Part shown: positions 33,913 to 46,130 of the stretch, piece after piece
Position numbering within the stretch: the first letter of the stretch is position 1
Layout: each line of letters opens with the position of its first letter
DNA from: Pestalotiopsis fici W106-1
Lineage: Eukaryota; Ascomycota; Sordariomycetes; Amphisphaeriales; Sporocadaceae
Direction of reading: 5' to 3'
DNA length: 64,000 bases
Assembly (NCBI RefSeq): GCF_000516985.1
Contig: NW_006917097.1
Coordinates: 3,262,593-3,326,592 of the forward strand
Position numbers and translations under genes: made by a program
The notes under the pieces: model-generated
What the model was told of the DNA's origin: nothing
Databases searched by the model: none
What the model saw: only the letters and a program-made list of their open reading frames with translations

Positions 33913-34573
33913 ATGTTGGGCTTTGTCATTCGCCTCACTGTCGCTCTGGCGTCAAGTGTCATCTGCACCATGGCAGATGCTGCGGCCGTAAGCCATATGG
34001 TTGAGCGCCGCGTCACCAATGCAGACGGCAAAACCGCCACGATCCTGGTGAACCGCGAGCTCACTCATACTTCCAACAAGGTCCTCAGAACAGACTACGG
34101 GCCCAGCAGTACCTTCTTCCCTTCCGATCAGTTCGTATCGCTGTGCACTCCTACCAGCGACATTGGATCTACCGTCATTGACAGCCCCTACACCGAGGAT
34201 TGTAGTTACATTCTCAGTTACTACCGTAGCGAGGACCATTGGGGCTGGTGGAACCTAGACGGTCTCGTCCCTGGTGTAGACTATGCCTTCATCAAGCACA
34301 ACACTTGCTCCCTGTACGGCCGAGTTCCTGACGGTCATACATCCTTGCAGTAAGCAACTATACTCTCTTGTCACGAATCTTATGCCCACTAACACGATCG
34401 CCCGTAGAATCTCCAATGCTGATGCCGAGGTTTTTGTCAACACAACCATCAAGAAATACAGCACAAAATTTGACGATGGCAAGTTCGACCGGGTACAGGG
34501 TGATGGGACTATCGACTGCTGGGAATCGAATGGAGCCGTCGAAGTGGTCGCCACGCTGAGTCTCAGACGCTAG
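33913..34573 (+). CDS. Secreted Hce2/Ecp2-like effector candidate
   Basis: This is a predicted secreted protein of 200 residues. Exons 33913-34349 and 34408-34573 flank a 58-bp intron, and the splice gives SLQISNADAEVFVN. Seen: an N-terminal signal peptide (start MLGFVIRLTVALASSVIC) and four cysteines in the mature part, in the order VSLC, EDCSYI, NTCSLY, TIDCW. That order, with the W-containing segment after the second Cys and a final strand ending VATLSLR, resembles the Hce2 domain of Ecp2-type fungal effectors. The assignment is by pattern only. No restoration is needed, as the frame is intact. Confidence 0.65.
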
Positions 34574-34922
34574 GACAGCTTTCATGACCTTGTTTTGATA
34601 ATTCCTCGACTGATTAGCATTGCGCCTCGCGAGCCCTTCAGCATTATTTCTAGAACGAATTCATCATTTTTGTATTGTTGGATTACCCCATTAACCAAGG
34701 AAAATAATTTTCACATTGTGCTCAACATGTCACCAGTGCATAAAATAATTCGTGGGGATTCGTTCTTTTTTACTACGTCTAGATACTATACTTACCGCGT
34801 CTAGGCAGACTTCTTACATTAGACTTACCGATTCTTACCCAAGTTTTGGCCAGTTCCTGCAGCATTTTAGCTGGTAGCCTGCTGAAATACCTGTCGACGG
34901 GATTATGTTAATAAAGTGCAAA
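34574..34922. other. Convergent intergenic spacer
   Basis: This 349-bp AT-rich spacer lies between convergent genes. Nothing else was seen. Confidence 0.5.
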
Positions 34923-36239
34923 TCACGGCAGCATGGCTGGCTTTATCTGAGGGATGAGTTCTGGGTTCCGTCTCCATGTCACCTGATCTCCTTTGAGCGG
35001 TGGATAACATCGCTCATGCGGAGTCGTTCTCGCGATATAATTAGCAGTCTCGGGAAGCTTTAGGACATTCCGCACAAACGCATCAATGGTCATGGCACCT
35101 TCGGAGGCTTCACCATTCTCTCCAATCAACGACAGCGTGGGGACCAGGTGCAGCCAGAATAACGTACCGTTGGCCCGGCGGCCCAAGTCGACGACCGCCG
35201 CCAGAATGTGCGACCAGTGTAGTGCCCACTCGGGGTTGAGGGTGCCGGCGCCCTGACGGCATTCTATAGTTGGCTTGACGTGATTGAGGAGGTTGTCAAA
35301 GGTATAGGCAGGGCGGTCGGGCGCCGTCATCATCTTGATCACGGCGGGCACGCTCGTTGTTCCCAAGAGCGCCTCGACGCCGCGCTGGAGGGTGGCGCGG
35401 GGGGTCGGCACTTCGGGTTCGTACTCGCGCGTCCATTCATCCCACGTGTTAACAGTGTGACGAGGGTTGTTGGCCTCTTCAGCCGTCATTCCTGCACCCG
35501 CGTTGGTCCAGTTGCGGATGCTGGGGTGGTTAAACGGGTCCAGGCGGCGGTGTCCGGGATGAAGGCTATTGAAGAGTCTCTCGACGCACAAGAATAGGGC
35601 GGCGAGTTGTTTTGCGGCGTCGGCGTCGAAAAAGACATTTCCCTGGCCAATGTGAATATGTAATCCACAGCATTTCGGTGTAAAACACAGGAATACATTC
35701 TGGATTATCTCCAATACCGTTTTGATCTGCTTGTCAGCATCGGGATCATTGTCGAGCAGAGGGGGCGATACAATCTCCACGTCGGCGAGTTGATATGGTC
35801 CGGCGTCCTCGGACCAATGATCCGCCCAGAGTGCCCCGAGACTAGCGTCTGATTTGATATTCCAACGATAGTAGACCGGAGCGCCAGCCACTTGGGCGTT
35901 CGGGTGACCGGGCTCAGGGGGGAGGGTATCGTAGGTCTCGACGGATCCGGGGTCGTTGCAGTCGATGCCGTGCATAGTCAAGAGCCCGTACAAGATGTGA
36001 TGGCACTCGTTGCGTGCGTCTGCAAACATGATCTCCGGCACATCATGGTAGAAATTTTCTCTGGGTAGCACAATACAACCAGCGTACATGGTAAAGTGTT
36101 TACCCTCGGGAATGACAATGTCTTGGTAGCCGTCAACCTTGTCAAAGCGAAATGGTATAAGGAATTCAAACTCAAACCCTCGAGTCAGAGGAGGGAAGCG
36201 CGTCGCTTTCATACCAGGTGTGGGAGGCTGGGACGACAT
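34923..36239 (-). CDS. Putative amidoligase (GCS/GS fold), copy 1
   Basis: This 438-residue, single-exon protein belongs to the Amidoligase_2 group of carboxylate-amine ligases with a glutamine-synthetase-like fold, thought to make ATP-dependent amide or peptide bonds on unknown substrates. Seen: the N-terminal metal motif GFEFEFLIPF (ExE, residues about 21-30), the central LADVEIVSPPL, and CGLHIHIGQGN (HxHxG) about residue 198. Later come LNHVKPTIECRQGAG and the C-terminal helical region. It lies 413 bp from the oxidase gene on the same strand. The second copy at 63033 shares all N-terminal motifs. The substrate is unknown. Confidence 0.85.
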   Translation of the reverse strand: MSSQPPTPGMKATRFPPLTRGFEFEFLIPFRFDKVDGYQDIVIPEGKHFTMYAGCIVLPRENFYHDVPEIMFADARNECHHILYGLLTMHGIDCNDPGSVETYDTLPPEPGHPNAQVAGAPVYYRWNIKSDASLGALWADHWSEDAGPYQLADVEIVSPPLLDNDPDADKQIKTVLEIIQNVFLCFTPKCCGLHIHIGQGNVFFDADAAKQLAALFLCVERLFNSLHPGHRRLDPFNHPSIRNWTNAGAGMTAEEANNPRHTVNTWDEWTREYEPEVPTPRATLQRGVEALLGTTSVPAVIKMMTAPDRPAYTFDNLLNHVKPTIECRQGAGTLNPEWALHWSHILAAVVDLGRRANGTLFWLHLVPTLSLIGENGEASEGAMTIDAFVRNVLKLPETANYIARTTPHERCYPPLKGDQVTWRRNPELIPQIKPAMLP

Positions 36240-36652
36240 GATTGATTAGGGGGACTTTTGAAGAGGCGTATTCAGTTTCTCTGCATTCGCGGATGATTCT
36301 GAAGATATAGTTTCAATTTCAAAGCGAATGCTAATACTAGATGTACTCCCTTATATTTATACATGATCCTATTCGATACAACGTGCTTGATGCCTACTAC
36401 TTGACAAAACAATGTATATGGTGTAGGCAACACAGAATCCTTTGCAAAAGAATACAACTCTTTGTCCCAAGAAACTCCCGTAATGGATCTTTGTTGGGCC
36501 CTGGCAGCGCAGCTCCAATTCAATAGGACCCTTTGTCGCCATCAACAACCTTGTGTTTACAATGTCATTGTACCACCGTTGAATATGATTCTGAATATTT
36601 TCCGGGCTATCATGAGCAAGAGATTTGCGCAAATGGCAGAACCATTTTTCCC
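36240..36652. other. Intergenic between two same-strand genes
   Basis: These 413 bp between the oxidase stop and the amidoligase start have no gene. The amidoligase promoter should lie here. Confidence 0.4.
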
Positions 36653-38230
36653 TCAAGAATCGGTATGAGAGGCGGGAACAAGATTGACAGCCTTCCTAAA
36701 GACGTTGTTAGGGTCGTAAACTGTCTTGAGTTGCCGAAGCCTTTCGACGTTTGGCCCAAATACACGATCAGCCTTGACAAAGGCGCGGTCGCTTTCCACG
36801 ACGGGGTCTGGGGTTTTGTTGTCTTGTTAGCTAGTGCCAAAACATGACTCGAAAGCCCAGGCAAATGGAATCACTTACTTAGGTAATTGTAGTATGTACC
36901 ACCGCGATCGCCAGATTCATCACCCTTCCATCCATTTTCCTTCATGAATCCGGCAATCGCGGCGCAGATTCTCTTGGCTTCTTTGTCTCGCTCCTCGGTA
37001 TCCCACGATATCACAATGATGACATTGTATGCGGTGCCCCCTCGGCCTGCAAATGCCGTATGACTTGTAGGGACGGATCGGACTTTGGTGTGCGGTGTGA
37101 GCTCGAATCCCACCATGCTCCGTGCTTTCAATTCTTCATTCCCGGGCTTGGAAAGCAGTGCGTGGAACATGTCGGATGCCTTTTGTATCAGATCAACATC
37201 CACCGGGCACAGAAAGTTGGCTCCACTAAACAAGTATCGCTTGCCGTGAGGAACCTTTGGCTCGGGAAATGTGTTGGCCTTTGGGTACGGGATGACGGCC
37301 GTCTGATCCATCACCTTGCCAAGCGCCAGGACTGGAGCGTAAAACGACTCGGCGGATTCCTTGTCGCCGTTGTAAAATAATGATGCCGCAATGACTGGTT
37401 CCAGCGTCTTTGGGTGACATGCCAGCATCGGCATCATGTACTGGTCGCCATTCGTCTTGCGGACAAAGTCATTCATGAACGACACGATTTGCGGTATGGC
37501 CGATAGCGGCCAGACGACGACGCCTCCCCAGACTTCTCCCTGCGGAAAGATGCGCGAGGTAAACGATGTCACGACGCCAAAGCTTTGGCCCGCACCACGT
37601 AGTGCCCAAAAGAGATCAGGGTTCTCGCCTTCGTTTGCAGTAACAACGTCGCCGTTTGCCAAGACGACCTCACAGCTGATGAGGCAGTCAATACTGAGAC
37701 CATATCGTCCGGTCAGCATTCCATAGCCACCGCCGAGGATCAAACCGCCCACTCCGGTATGACTGACAGTGCCACCAACAGTTGCATAGCCCCTCTCCCA
37801 TAATGCCGAGTCGACATCACCCCAGATACAGCCACCGCCGAATGTGGCGGACTGTGTCTCCTCGTGGACATATACCGAGCGGAGAAGACTGAGATCAATC
37901 ACCATACCCCCATCCGAGGACGAACCACCGCTTGGGTTATGGCCGCCGCCGCGAACAACAAACGGGATTGAGTTTGATGTTGCAAATTTTACAGCTGCGC
38001 TGGTTTCTGTCGAGTCTGCTGGCCGAATGACAAGTGCCTAGGCTGGTGTCAGCTTTAAATAACTTGCAAATTGCAATGGTATAAGGTCACTGTGATTAGT
38101 GAGGACATACTGCAGGACGAACACAAGTGGCGCTCCAGCGTTGAAGACTGTCCGGGTAACCCTCATCTCCCGGTACTAAAACATCACCTTTCGTAATGAG
38201 ATTTCGAAGTTCGGCGATTATAGGGGCCAT
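36653..38230 (-). CDS. BBE-type FAD-linked oxidoreductase
   Basis: This flavoprotein oxidase is of the berberine-bridge-enzyme / 6-hydroxynicotine oxidase family. Three exons (38230-38111, 38037-36879, 36807-36653) with introns of 73 and 71 bp give 477 residues. Seen: [13 protein letters not shown] at the N-terminus and the FAD-linking His in [29 protein letters not shown] has no Cys in the second FAD position, so the flavin is probably attached through one bond only. The C-terminal [10 protein letters not shown] is the family's last motif and appears only after adding exon 3. No signal peptide was seen. It lies between the amidoligase and the P450, all on the minus strand, so a joint biosynthetic role is possible. 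Confidence 0.9.
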
Positions 38231-38934
38231 TTCGTCTGTCTTTTGTTTTTTTTAAATACGAGCAATTGGGAACAAGTACCCTTCAAATTGCAGCTACAAT
38301 AAACAAGGTAATATAGCTGGCACGACAAGCACTTTGAACAAAGGAGTCAGAGTAGTCTATTATAGCAACCAACTGGAGCTCGAGCTCCAGGTTTTAAATG
38401 CCAATCGCTGTACATTCATCAGTGACTCGTTACACATCCATTGCAGCGCTGACACCGCCATGTTGAATGCCCAAAATTGCCTGACTCGGAATCGTGCATT
38501 GTAAGACCGTTTTTAGTGCACGCCCTTACCCACGCTGCTGGGTCGTCTTTATGTAGGGGGTTTTCCTCAAACGCCTACATTGGCGTGCCACTTGGGTCTA
38601 ATAAAGACTCAGCTGTTAACCATCAGCATACTAGATGCGCCACAAATCAATCGAAACAGCAACAGGTCAGCGAATGTAGCAAGGGCTGATTGGCTTTGTG
38701 TGTCCAAGCGCGCAATCACATGAGTGACACGTAGCGCAGCATTTCAGCTGGTCAGCATGTCTGTGGCGAGTTTCTATGCAAGGCGAATGTCTGGATATGC
38801 TTTGTGTAACAAATGTTTATTGATGACCTGATACATTTACCGGCTTACGATAGATGAAACATGCACGTTTCCGGCAATGCACGGCAATAGGTGAGAACGT
38901 CGACATGTCCGAGTATGAATACATCAAACTTGCC
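38231..38934. other. Intergenic, promoter of the oxidase
   Basis: A 704-bp interval with no supported gene. It contains GAGCTCGAGCTC (38378-38389) as a short palindrome. Confidence 0.4.
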
Positions 38935-40868
38935 TCAGTTTCGTGAGTTGAGATGACAAATAAGACCCCTTTGTCTACAGAACCAGCTGCCCGTTACCTC
39001 CCACTCCTTCTTGGGGTCTACTAGTCGAATGTCATATCTAGACACCAAGGTGGCAGTAATCTTGTACACCTCCATCAGGGCTAGATTCCGGCCAATGCAA
39101 ATGTGCGACCCTCCACCAAAGGTGAGGTCAGCCGCGTTGAAGAGCTTGAGCCGCTTGTGGTACGCCTCGTCGGTCTCGTCCGCGGGACCCGGGCTGTGCC
39201 CCTGCAGCCAGCGCTCGGGTCGGAACATCTCGGCGTCGTCACCCCAGACGCCCCGGTTCCGGTGGACGACGTAGGGGTTGATGCCCACGGCCGTGCCGGC
39301 GGGGATGAAGCGCCCGTCGGGTAGCGATAGACCGGACTCGGGGACGTAGCGCTCGAGGAGCATGCAGACTCCGGGGTGTATGCGTGTGGCTTCACGGACA
39401 ACAGCTTCCAGGTCTGAATAATACGTATTAGTGTATGGTAACCAACGAAAGAGACGGGAACATTTACTCACATGGCAGAGCTCTCGCAGCGCTAAAGGAC
39501 GCGACTTCTCCGAGATTGGCAGCAGTGATTTCATCCTTGAGTCTGCGGTACACCGCTGGGTCTCTGAGAACATGATAGAATATGGCCCGGACCGTAATGG
39601 CAGTAGTGTCTGCGCCGGCAATGAGGTTCACAAGCATGTAGCCAATGATGACGCCATCGTCAACCGTGTCTGGATGAGCCTTTTTGGCGTCGAGAAAGTG
39701 CTGAAGAAAATCCGGGACTTTGGGGTCAAAGCTTTTATCGTTGCCCTGAATTCGTGCCACCAAGTGTTCCAGTGCGATGCGCGTCACGTTGTTCAAATTT
39801 GGTGGTCCGATTCGCATCACTGGGTTCTTGTCTAGGACGAAATCTAGAAACGGGATTTGCCCAACAGCGGAAAAGCTGCGCGTGTATCATGGTCAGTTGC
39901 TGTGGCCTTGTGAGAGACAAAGAAAAAAGGCTTATGTTGGTGACCTACTAGTCCAGTGTCTTGTCTGCGAACCCAATGGTTCCGTCAAAATCATGGCCCT
40001 TGTCCATGTACCCAAATCGCTGGCTCATGGTTGCGGCACCGATCAAGTCCCAAGCATCTTGGGATTGACATGATTAGTATCAGAAACATCATAAAACTGC
40101 GGCATGCGTTAACCTACAAAAGGCAATCCATTCACCCAGGTCGCATACTCGGCCACTTTGGGGGCCCTTGGCGAACCGAGTATCGAGGTGTGCACAAAAG
40201 TCTTTAATGGTCTTGTCCATGAGTGGCTCCAGCGCCAACACACTTCCCTGGGAGTAGTACCTGATGACTGGACGCTTGATACGGGCATGTTCAGCATGGT
40301 CTGTCTGGCTGAATAGATGGTAAGTAATCTTGCCATTGACGACGGCGCTGTTGTTGTGGTAAAACTCCGTCTTTGAGACAACAACCAACTCGTGTTAGTC
40401 AATCTTAATATCCTCGTTTACATATAGGTACGTCTACTTACCTTGCGCCATTTGCCGTCCGTGCCGTACATGATCTTGATCAGCTCGGGAAAGTCAAGGT
40501 CCAACAGGTTCGGGCCAATCCGAATCACCGGCCCGTACTTGTCATGGAGATCCTGGATCCTGAGGTGGTAGTTGCCCGTCCTGACGAGGAAGAAGCGCCA
40601 GAGGTTGGTCCATCCTGTACATTTCGCTTCAGTATCACGTCAAAAAGTCATGATGTAAAAGGACACGCAGTAACTCACTGGCCAGGGGATGGCCTGGGTA
40701 GCCTCGCAACGGCGACAACCACTCAGAGACTAAAGATACACCAAGCCATGTGGCAATGGCTATAGCCAGGGTTACAACCGCGGTAGATCTCAAGTCGGGA
40801 GGCTGCTTGAAAATCTGCATGATCCTCTCCGTGTATGCAGAATAGATGACAGTGTGCGCAACCGACAT
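38935..40868 (-). CDS. Cytochrome P450 (pisatin-demethylase-like class)
   Basis: This membrane-anchored heme monooxygenase has six exons: 40868-40679, 40614-40442, 40370-40118, 40057-39949, 39875-39472 and 39413-38935. Introns are 58-73 bp and the product is 535 residues. Seen: an N-terminal anchor (VVTLAIAIATWLGVSLV), the I-helix LIAGADTTAIT, the ExxR in REATRIHP, FRPERW, and the heme loop FGGGSHICIGRN with its Cys ligand. All six joins keep frame and conserved spacing. The general pattern is that of fungal P450s near pisatin demethylase and related metabolite enzymes. The substrate is unknown. It is the third gene of the same-strand amidoligase/BBE/P450 group. Confidence 0.9.
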
Positions 40869-43342
40869 TTTCTGCTGTGCTGTGTTTTTTCTTCTTCTTG
40901 TCTGGGTATTCCTGGAACAGAATGCGGGTGTGCTTTTTCTTGGGCAAAATATCACCGGGACCTCGGAATACCACGCACATTTAAGCTTGATCACTTGTCG
41001 AATGTGCACCGCAGCATTGGTTGGAGGCTGTTGCATGCACAGAACTTTTGTATTAATGGTGACATTGGAAAATGCCAGCCCTGCATGTGGCAACAGGCTT
41101 TGGGGGTCCCCCCTTATCCTGCGTTGTAACTTGAGCCCTGCAGACGGTATCAAGGCTGCAGTTGGCTATGGTTTCTTCTTTTCCGGAAAAAGTTTCCCCT
41201 TGCACAGAGTGAGGAAGTCATTATTTTGGCATTGTGGTGTGGAGTGATTCATCAAGTGATTGATCTTCTTTCCTCAGGAATAAAGTTTACTATGACTAGC
41301 ACTCTTGTAATGACAGAATGAAGCCCTTGTCGGAATGTTGAGCATGAAGGCTGATGATACAAATCTCCCGGTCGGGCAACCACATGAACCGGTGGACGAA
41401 CGGCAACGGCGACAAGGCTTTGCCCACATCGCCCCCGACATGGCCAAGAGCCTACGACCAGTGAGCATAAGATATTACTATGCCTCCGTATGCAAGGAGC
41501 CGAAAGAGACGTATACCTGGCCGCAGGGATATCCAAGCAGCCAACCGCATGTCTTGGATACGGCCCGAGATGCAGAGGGGCCGTTGGTATAGCCTGACAC
41601 TATCAACTGAAACTGCAGAATGCAACGCGTCCCGAGCCGGTGAGAAATCCTTTCAAAAGACATCCAGGTGCCCGGGGGCGGTTGCGGGGGAATTGATATA
41701 CTGCAAGGAAGATTTAAGTTCTGGACAATATTGCAACCCTGACGATGTCAAATCCTGTTCGAGACAGCCGGATTTGATACCCTGGTTTTCCGCATTCCGT
41801 TGCCCAACCGCCAACTATAGACCCCGCCCCCCATATGCTGGGTTGTGTAACGACGACAACAAATCATACCTCATGCGTCGGTGGGGAATACGGATAGCTG
41901 CAGGTATCAAAGATTCCCAATCCTCTGATGGGCTGGATCGTCAAGGGCTAGTACGTGTCTGGATGCGGCTTTGCACGAACGCGACATGATTGGCATAGTA
42001 CTCTCTGGATCGCTCATGGATGGTCATGTTCGTGGGGGCAGCGGGAAAATGTCTTCGTGATGAACCAAGAAGTTGAAAAATAAATCAAGTAATCCATGGT
42101 GTTTTGATAAACCTCCAACACTCCAGGAAAAGGACCATTCTATTATATCTGCAGCATTCATTCGTATGAGAGCGCTCTGCATAGGTTGACAACAAATCGA
42201 ACCTACAATTCATGACGGGTTATTTACGGTTCACTATTATCAGAGATACCCGCGATTATCATTGCTTCCATCTATTATGGGTTGCTATATGATTAGTAAA
42301 CATGGCGCAGGTTGTAAGGTCACAATATAAGTAACTCAACTGAAGATCGTCCAAAGTACTTCAAGGGTTATGCGGAGTACGCGCCAGACTCTTCATAACC
42401 AACTACATATGGAGTATTTCAGTATTTGACGATGTCATTCTTCAAAAGTGCAATTCCATGACCAGCCTTGGGGGCTACACACCATATTGGGCAAACCTCG
42501 TGGCAAGTAGGTACCATGACTGGTAACAGCGCTTGGGTGACACAGCAGTATATGCAATTTTAATAGAATCCTCGACAACGGTCCTATACAGGGTCATGGT
42601 AATTTATATCCCAATTCTGCAAAAGAGTAGCCTTGCAGATCCGAGACAACAGGCAGAAATGTAGGCAAAGTAGATGATTTACTCAAGAACATTACTTCCA
42701 GATACGAGCATTGAGGATGCAGTTCCTGGTTTCCGCCCGCGTTCATTACTTCCATCTACTTGGCGATGGCCCAATAGCGCTCGCAGCCAAGAATACTCCA
42801 CGACATTACCAGCTCATTATGAGACAGTCTCTTTGTCTACTGCGCCTCGGGGCAGTTTCAGCATGTGCAATGAGCCATCAGCTCAAGCGTCTTGCAATTC
42901 GAGTCATCACAACGCGCATATCACTTTTTTCTCGGGAGAGTCGCCAACAGACGAGAGAGTGCTTTGACTCAAAACAGGTCAATAATTGACCGGGGAATCG
43001 CGTCACTACCCGAGCCGTTTTATGCGCTGCAAAAAAACGCAATGACACTCGAGGACGAGGCTGGATCACGGACCAACGATTACTACTCCATGATGTCGCA
43101 TTGCATATCTCAACCTTAATATAACTTTAAAGGAGTTTCTTCTCCCCCAGCGTCGAACAGTAAAATATGGGAAGTGATTCAACAGTATAGAGATTCGTAC
43201 ATCAACAGAAACTTCATCCTCTCAAGCTGACTTGCAACATTCTTTCTGTAATTTTCTATCACCAACACGAGGCCGCCCACAGATTTTCGTCGAAAGTGCA
43301 GCTTTATCACCGCATCAAATTCAAACTCCAAGGTCTAGCAAA
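40869..43342. other. 2.5-kb intergenic region
   Basis: No gene, RNA or clear repeat was seen. The open frames are short and without motifs. It holds the divergent promoters of the P450 and the PTH11-like gene. Confidence 0.4.
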
Positions 43343-44935
43343 ATGGCATATGGCGGCGATGCTCCATCTGCCGTCACGGCCATGTGGGTGTTGACAGTTC
43401 TGACACTGGTATTTGTCGTCCTCCGCACCTATACAAGAGCCCATGTCGTCAAGGCATATGGTATCGACGACCACGTCTACAATCTGGCATTTGTACGTCT
43501 CTAACCACTAAACCAATCCAACGACGCAGGGACAATACAAAAGACAAACTAATGACTAGAAACCCAAAACAGATCCTCCTACTCTGCTACGTAATCTTCA
43601 TTACCATCTCGGGCCACTACGGCTTTGGCAAGTCCATGATCGACATACCCGAGGCCGAAGACGCCGTGCGCGCCGTACTGTTCGAGGCCATTGGGCAGAC
43701 GTTTGCCGTGGTCGGCATGGCCGTGGCCAAGTGGTCCCTGGGCCTGTTCCTGCTGCGGCTCGTCACCGAGCCCTGGCACAAGGCCGCCATCTGGACCGCC
43801 ATGTGCGTGCTCATGTCGGCCTCGGTCAGCGTCTGCTTCGTCTTTTGGCTGCAGTGCTCTCCGCCCGCCTACCTGTGGGACAAGCGCATTGTGGGCGTCT
43901 GCAAGGTCAATAGCACGCCTGTCAGTATGCTGCTGTGTAGTGAGTGTAACGTGTCCCGGTACTCAGTTATGTGACAACTAATACTGTCTCGTCTAGTCTT
44001 GTGTGTCATGGTTGATTTCTTCTTTGCCTTGTTCCCGTGGTTGTTCATCTGGAAGTTACAGATGAACAAGAGGGAGAAGCTCGTTATCCTTTCCAGTATG
44101 AGTCTGGGTGTCATGTAAGCCATGAGTCTTGTACTCCCTTCACGACTGTTTCTAGCATCAAGAACTATACTCTAACGAGAAGACAAAAGTGCCGGCGCAT
44201 GCGGCATCAAACGTACGCTCGAAGTCCCCGAACTGTCAAGTCCCGACTACTTGAGTGAGTGCCCTCCTCCACTCTCGGTTTTCCTCTGAAAATTTCAGAC
44301 GTGAGAAGCAATGCTGACTGTTTTTACCTATAGAGGCCACAGTCGGTCTGATTGTGTGGTCTGCCGCTGAAATCTCAGTCACCATGATCTGCATCGGCAT
44401 CCCTATCTGCCGGCCCCTGTACCGGACATTTCTGGAGAAACTCACATCGCAGCTCTCGGGCAATGGAGCTTCGGGCAACAGTCGTGGGGCCGGCAGCGGC
44501 ATCAAGACCTTGGGAGGCTGGTTCCCAAGTCACAGTCCCAAATCATACGGCCTGCGCACCTTGGGCAGCTCCGAGTACCAAGGTCAACACGCCCACGACG
44601 ACGACAACGACGAAGACCATCATCACACGGCCGTGGAGCTCGAGGGCGGCAAAGCCGTGATGGAACAGGAAAGCGTCTTTGCCCAGCCGGATCATCAGTC
44701 CGAGACCAGCTCAAGCCCGGGCGTAGTAGGCAGCTATACGGGCACCAAGACCTTTGCCGTCAGCACCGGCCGTAGGCACAGCGACGAAGACAGCGAGCAG
44801 GAGATTCTCGGTCTCCAAGTTGAACATCATAATTGTAACAAGACGGATGGACACAACAGAGATCGTCGCCATGCAAAGACCATCAAGGTTACGGAGGAGT
44901 ATCAGGTTACTAGCAGCACGCGTCGCTTCAATTGA
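43343..44935 (+). CDS. PTH11-like/fungal rhodopsin-domain integral membrane protein
   Basis: This seven-transmembrane-type protein carries the fungal rhodopsin domain, a family that includes Pth11-related receptors. Five exons (43343-43492, 43573-43939, 43997-44114, 44190-44254, 44334-44935) with introns of 80, 57, 75 and 79 bp give 433 residues. Seen: AMWVLTVLTLVFVVLRTYTR, GIDDHVYNLAF, GHYGFGKSM, AKWSLGLFLLRL, CSPPAYLWDK, FALFPWLFIWKLQMN and WSAAEISVTMICIGIPICRPL, in family order. The last 180 residues are a long hydrophilic tail with an acidic His/Asp run (DDDNDEDHHH). No N-terminal CFEM domain is present. The ligand is unknown. Confidence 0.88.
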
Positions 44936-45222
44936 AACAGCTCCGTTCATCTTTGGCTCTGACGAATCTAGACCCAAGCGAGAGCAGGTAGGAAACGATA
45001 CCATTGACAGTATTGAGCTACAGTACAGCGTAGCGTCGCATGGGCTCATCGACCTCTGTATTCTTCACCAACTGGGTTTTAGCTACTGTTGAATAGACTT
45101 CCCACTAACAAATCCGACTTTGTCGTTTGCCACATCATAATTGCAGTAGAATATATTAATCATTGGCAATGATGAATGAGAGCAAACACATCTGTCCATC
45201 CTTGATCCCAACCACCCCCCCC
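44936..45222. other. 3' flank of the PTH11-like gene
   Basis: No gene was seen. It ends in a run of C next to the assembly gap. Confidence 0.4.
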
Positions 45223-45322
45223 NNNNNNNNNNNNNNNNNNNNNNNNNNNNNNNNNNNNNNNNNNNNNNNNNNNNNNNNNNNNNNNNNNNNNNNNNNNNNN
45301 NNNNNNNNNNNNNNNNNNNNNN
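45223..45322. other. Assembly gap of 100 N
   Basis: Exactly 100 unknown bases, the usual placeholder for a gap of unestimated length. It lies between the PTH11-like gene and cdc4, so the true distance there is unknown and a gene could be missing. Confidence 0.98.
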
Positions 45323-46130
45323 GGTTGCGTAGAAGTGCTCACAAACTGCATTCTACTTTTACCGAGCAATGAATGATGAAACGAATTTTTACAATCATGT
45401 CAATGACTTATTCATGTAGTTTTGGGTTGTAGAGACCTTGTCGCGTCACCTGATTCATGAATATTGCAATGTTTGCATATTTGCCGTCTATTGGTTTTCA
45501 AAATGAACCTTTCGCTTCTCAGAGTAAATTCATGTTTTCATTTGACAGTGCCTAACACTACATGCGCAAGTGTTCCCCCGGATATCTCGCTGTTGTTGCA
45601 CAAGTCCTCTTTTGTGTACAATTAAAAGCAAAAGCAAAGAAAAGAATTAATATGATCGACCTGCCTCTAACGCCCTGCTTGCCGACAAATGCCCCTTAAA
45701 ATACTCTTGCAGGTCAAAAACCTCTCTTTGTCATCCTATGAGCCTGCATATGCTTTCCGGTGTATGCTGGAAGAGCTGCTCCTACTAGCTCGCTCTGTTC
45801 ATGTCTGAAGTTTGCTTTTCGTCCTTTTTGGTGGATACTGTACTCGCAGTGCTGTCCTCCATGAAAAGGTTATGTGAATGCCGTAGATGAATGCTGCCGC
45901 TCCTTTGCCATGTCTAACGCCTTGGGGGAAAAGAATTGCCAATGAACTGAACCAGTCGTGCAATGTGGTATATGTCGGCCCAACGGGACCGCAGTGAAGA
46001 GGTATCGTGAAAATAGGTTATTGATCCGCAAACGCCAACGAGCAAATTCGCCGTCCGTCTATAATGCGCCAAATGCGTAGCTGAAGAAAGACAAATGACT
46101 GCCACAGAGCACCTGGATACAGGATCAACT
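45323..46130. other. 3' flank of cdc4
   Basis: No gene was seen in these 808 bp, which follow the cdc4 stop codon. Confidence 0.4.

Noticed and set aside
41335..42000. Overlapping plus-strand frames upstream of the PTH11-like gene
   Set aside because: They are short, without motifs or splice-supported joins, and of non-coding composition.
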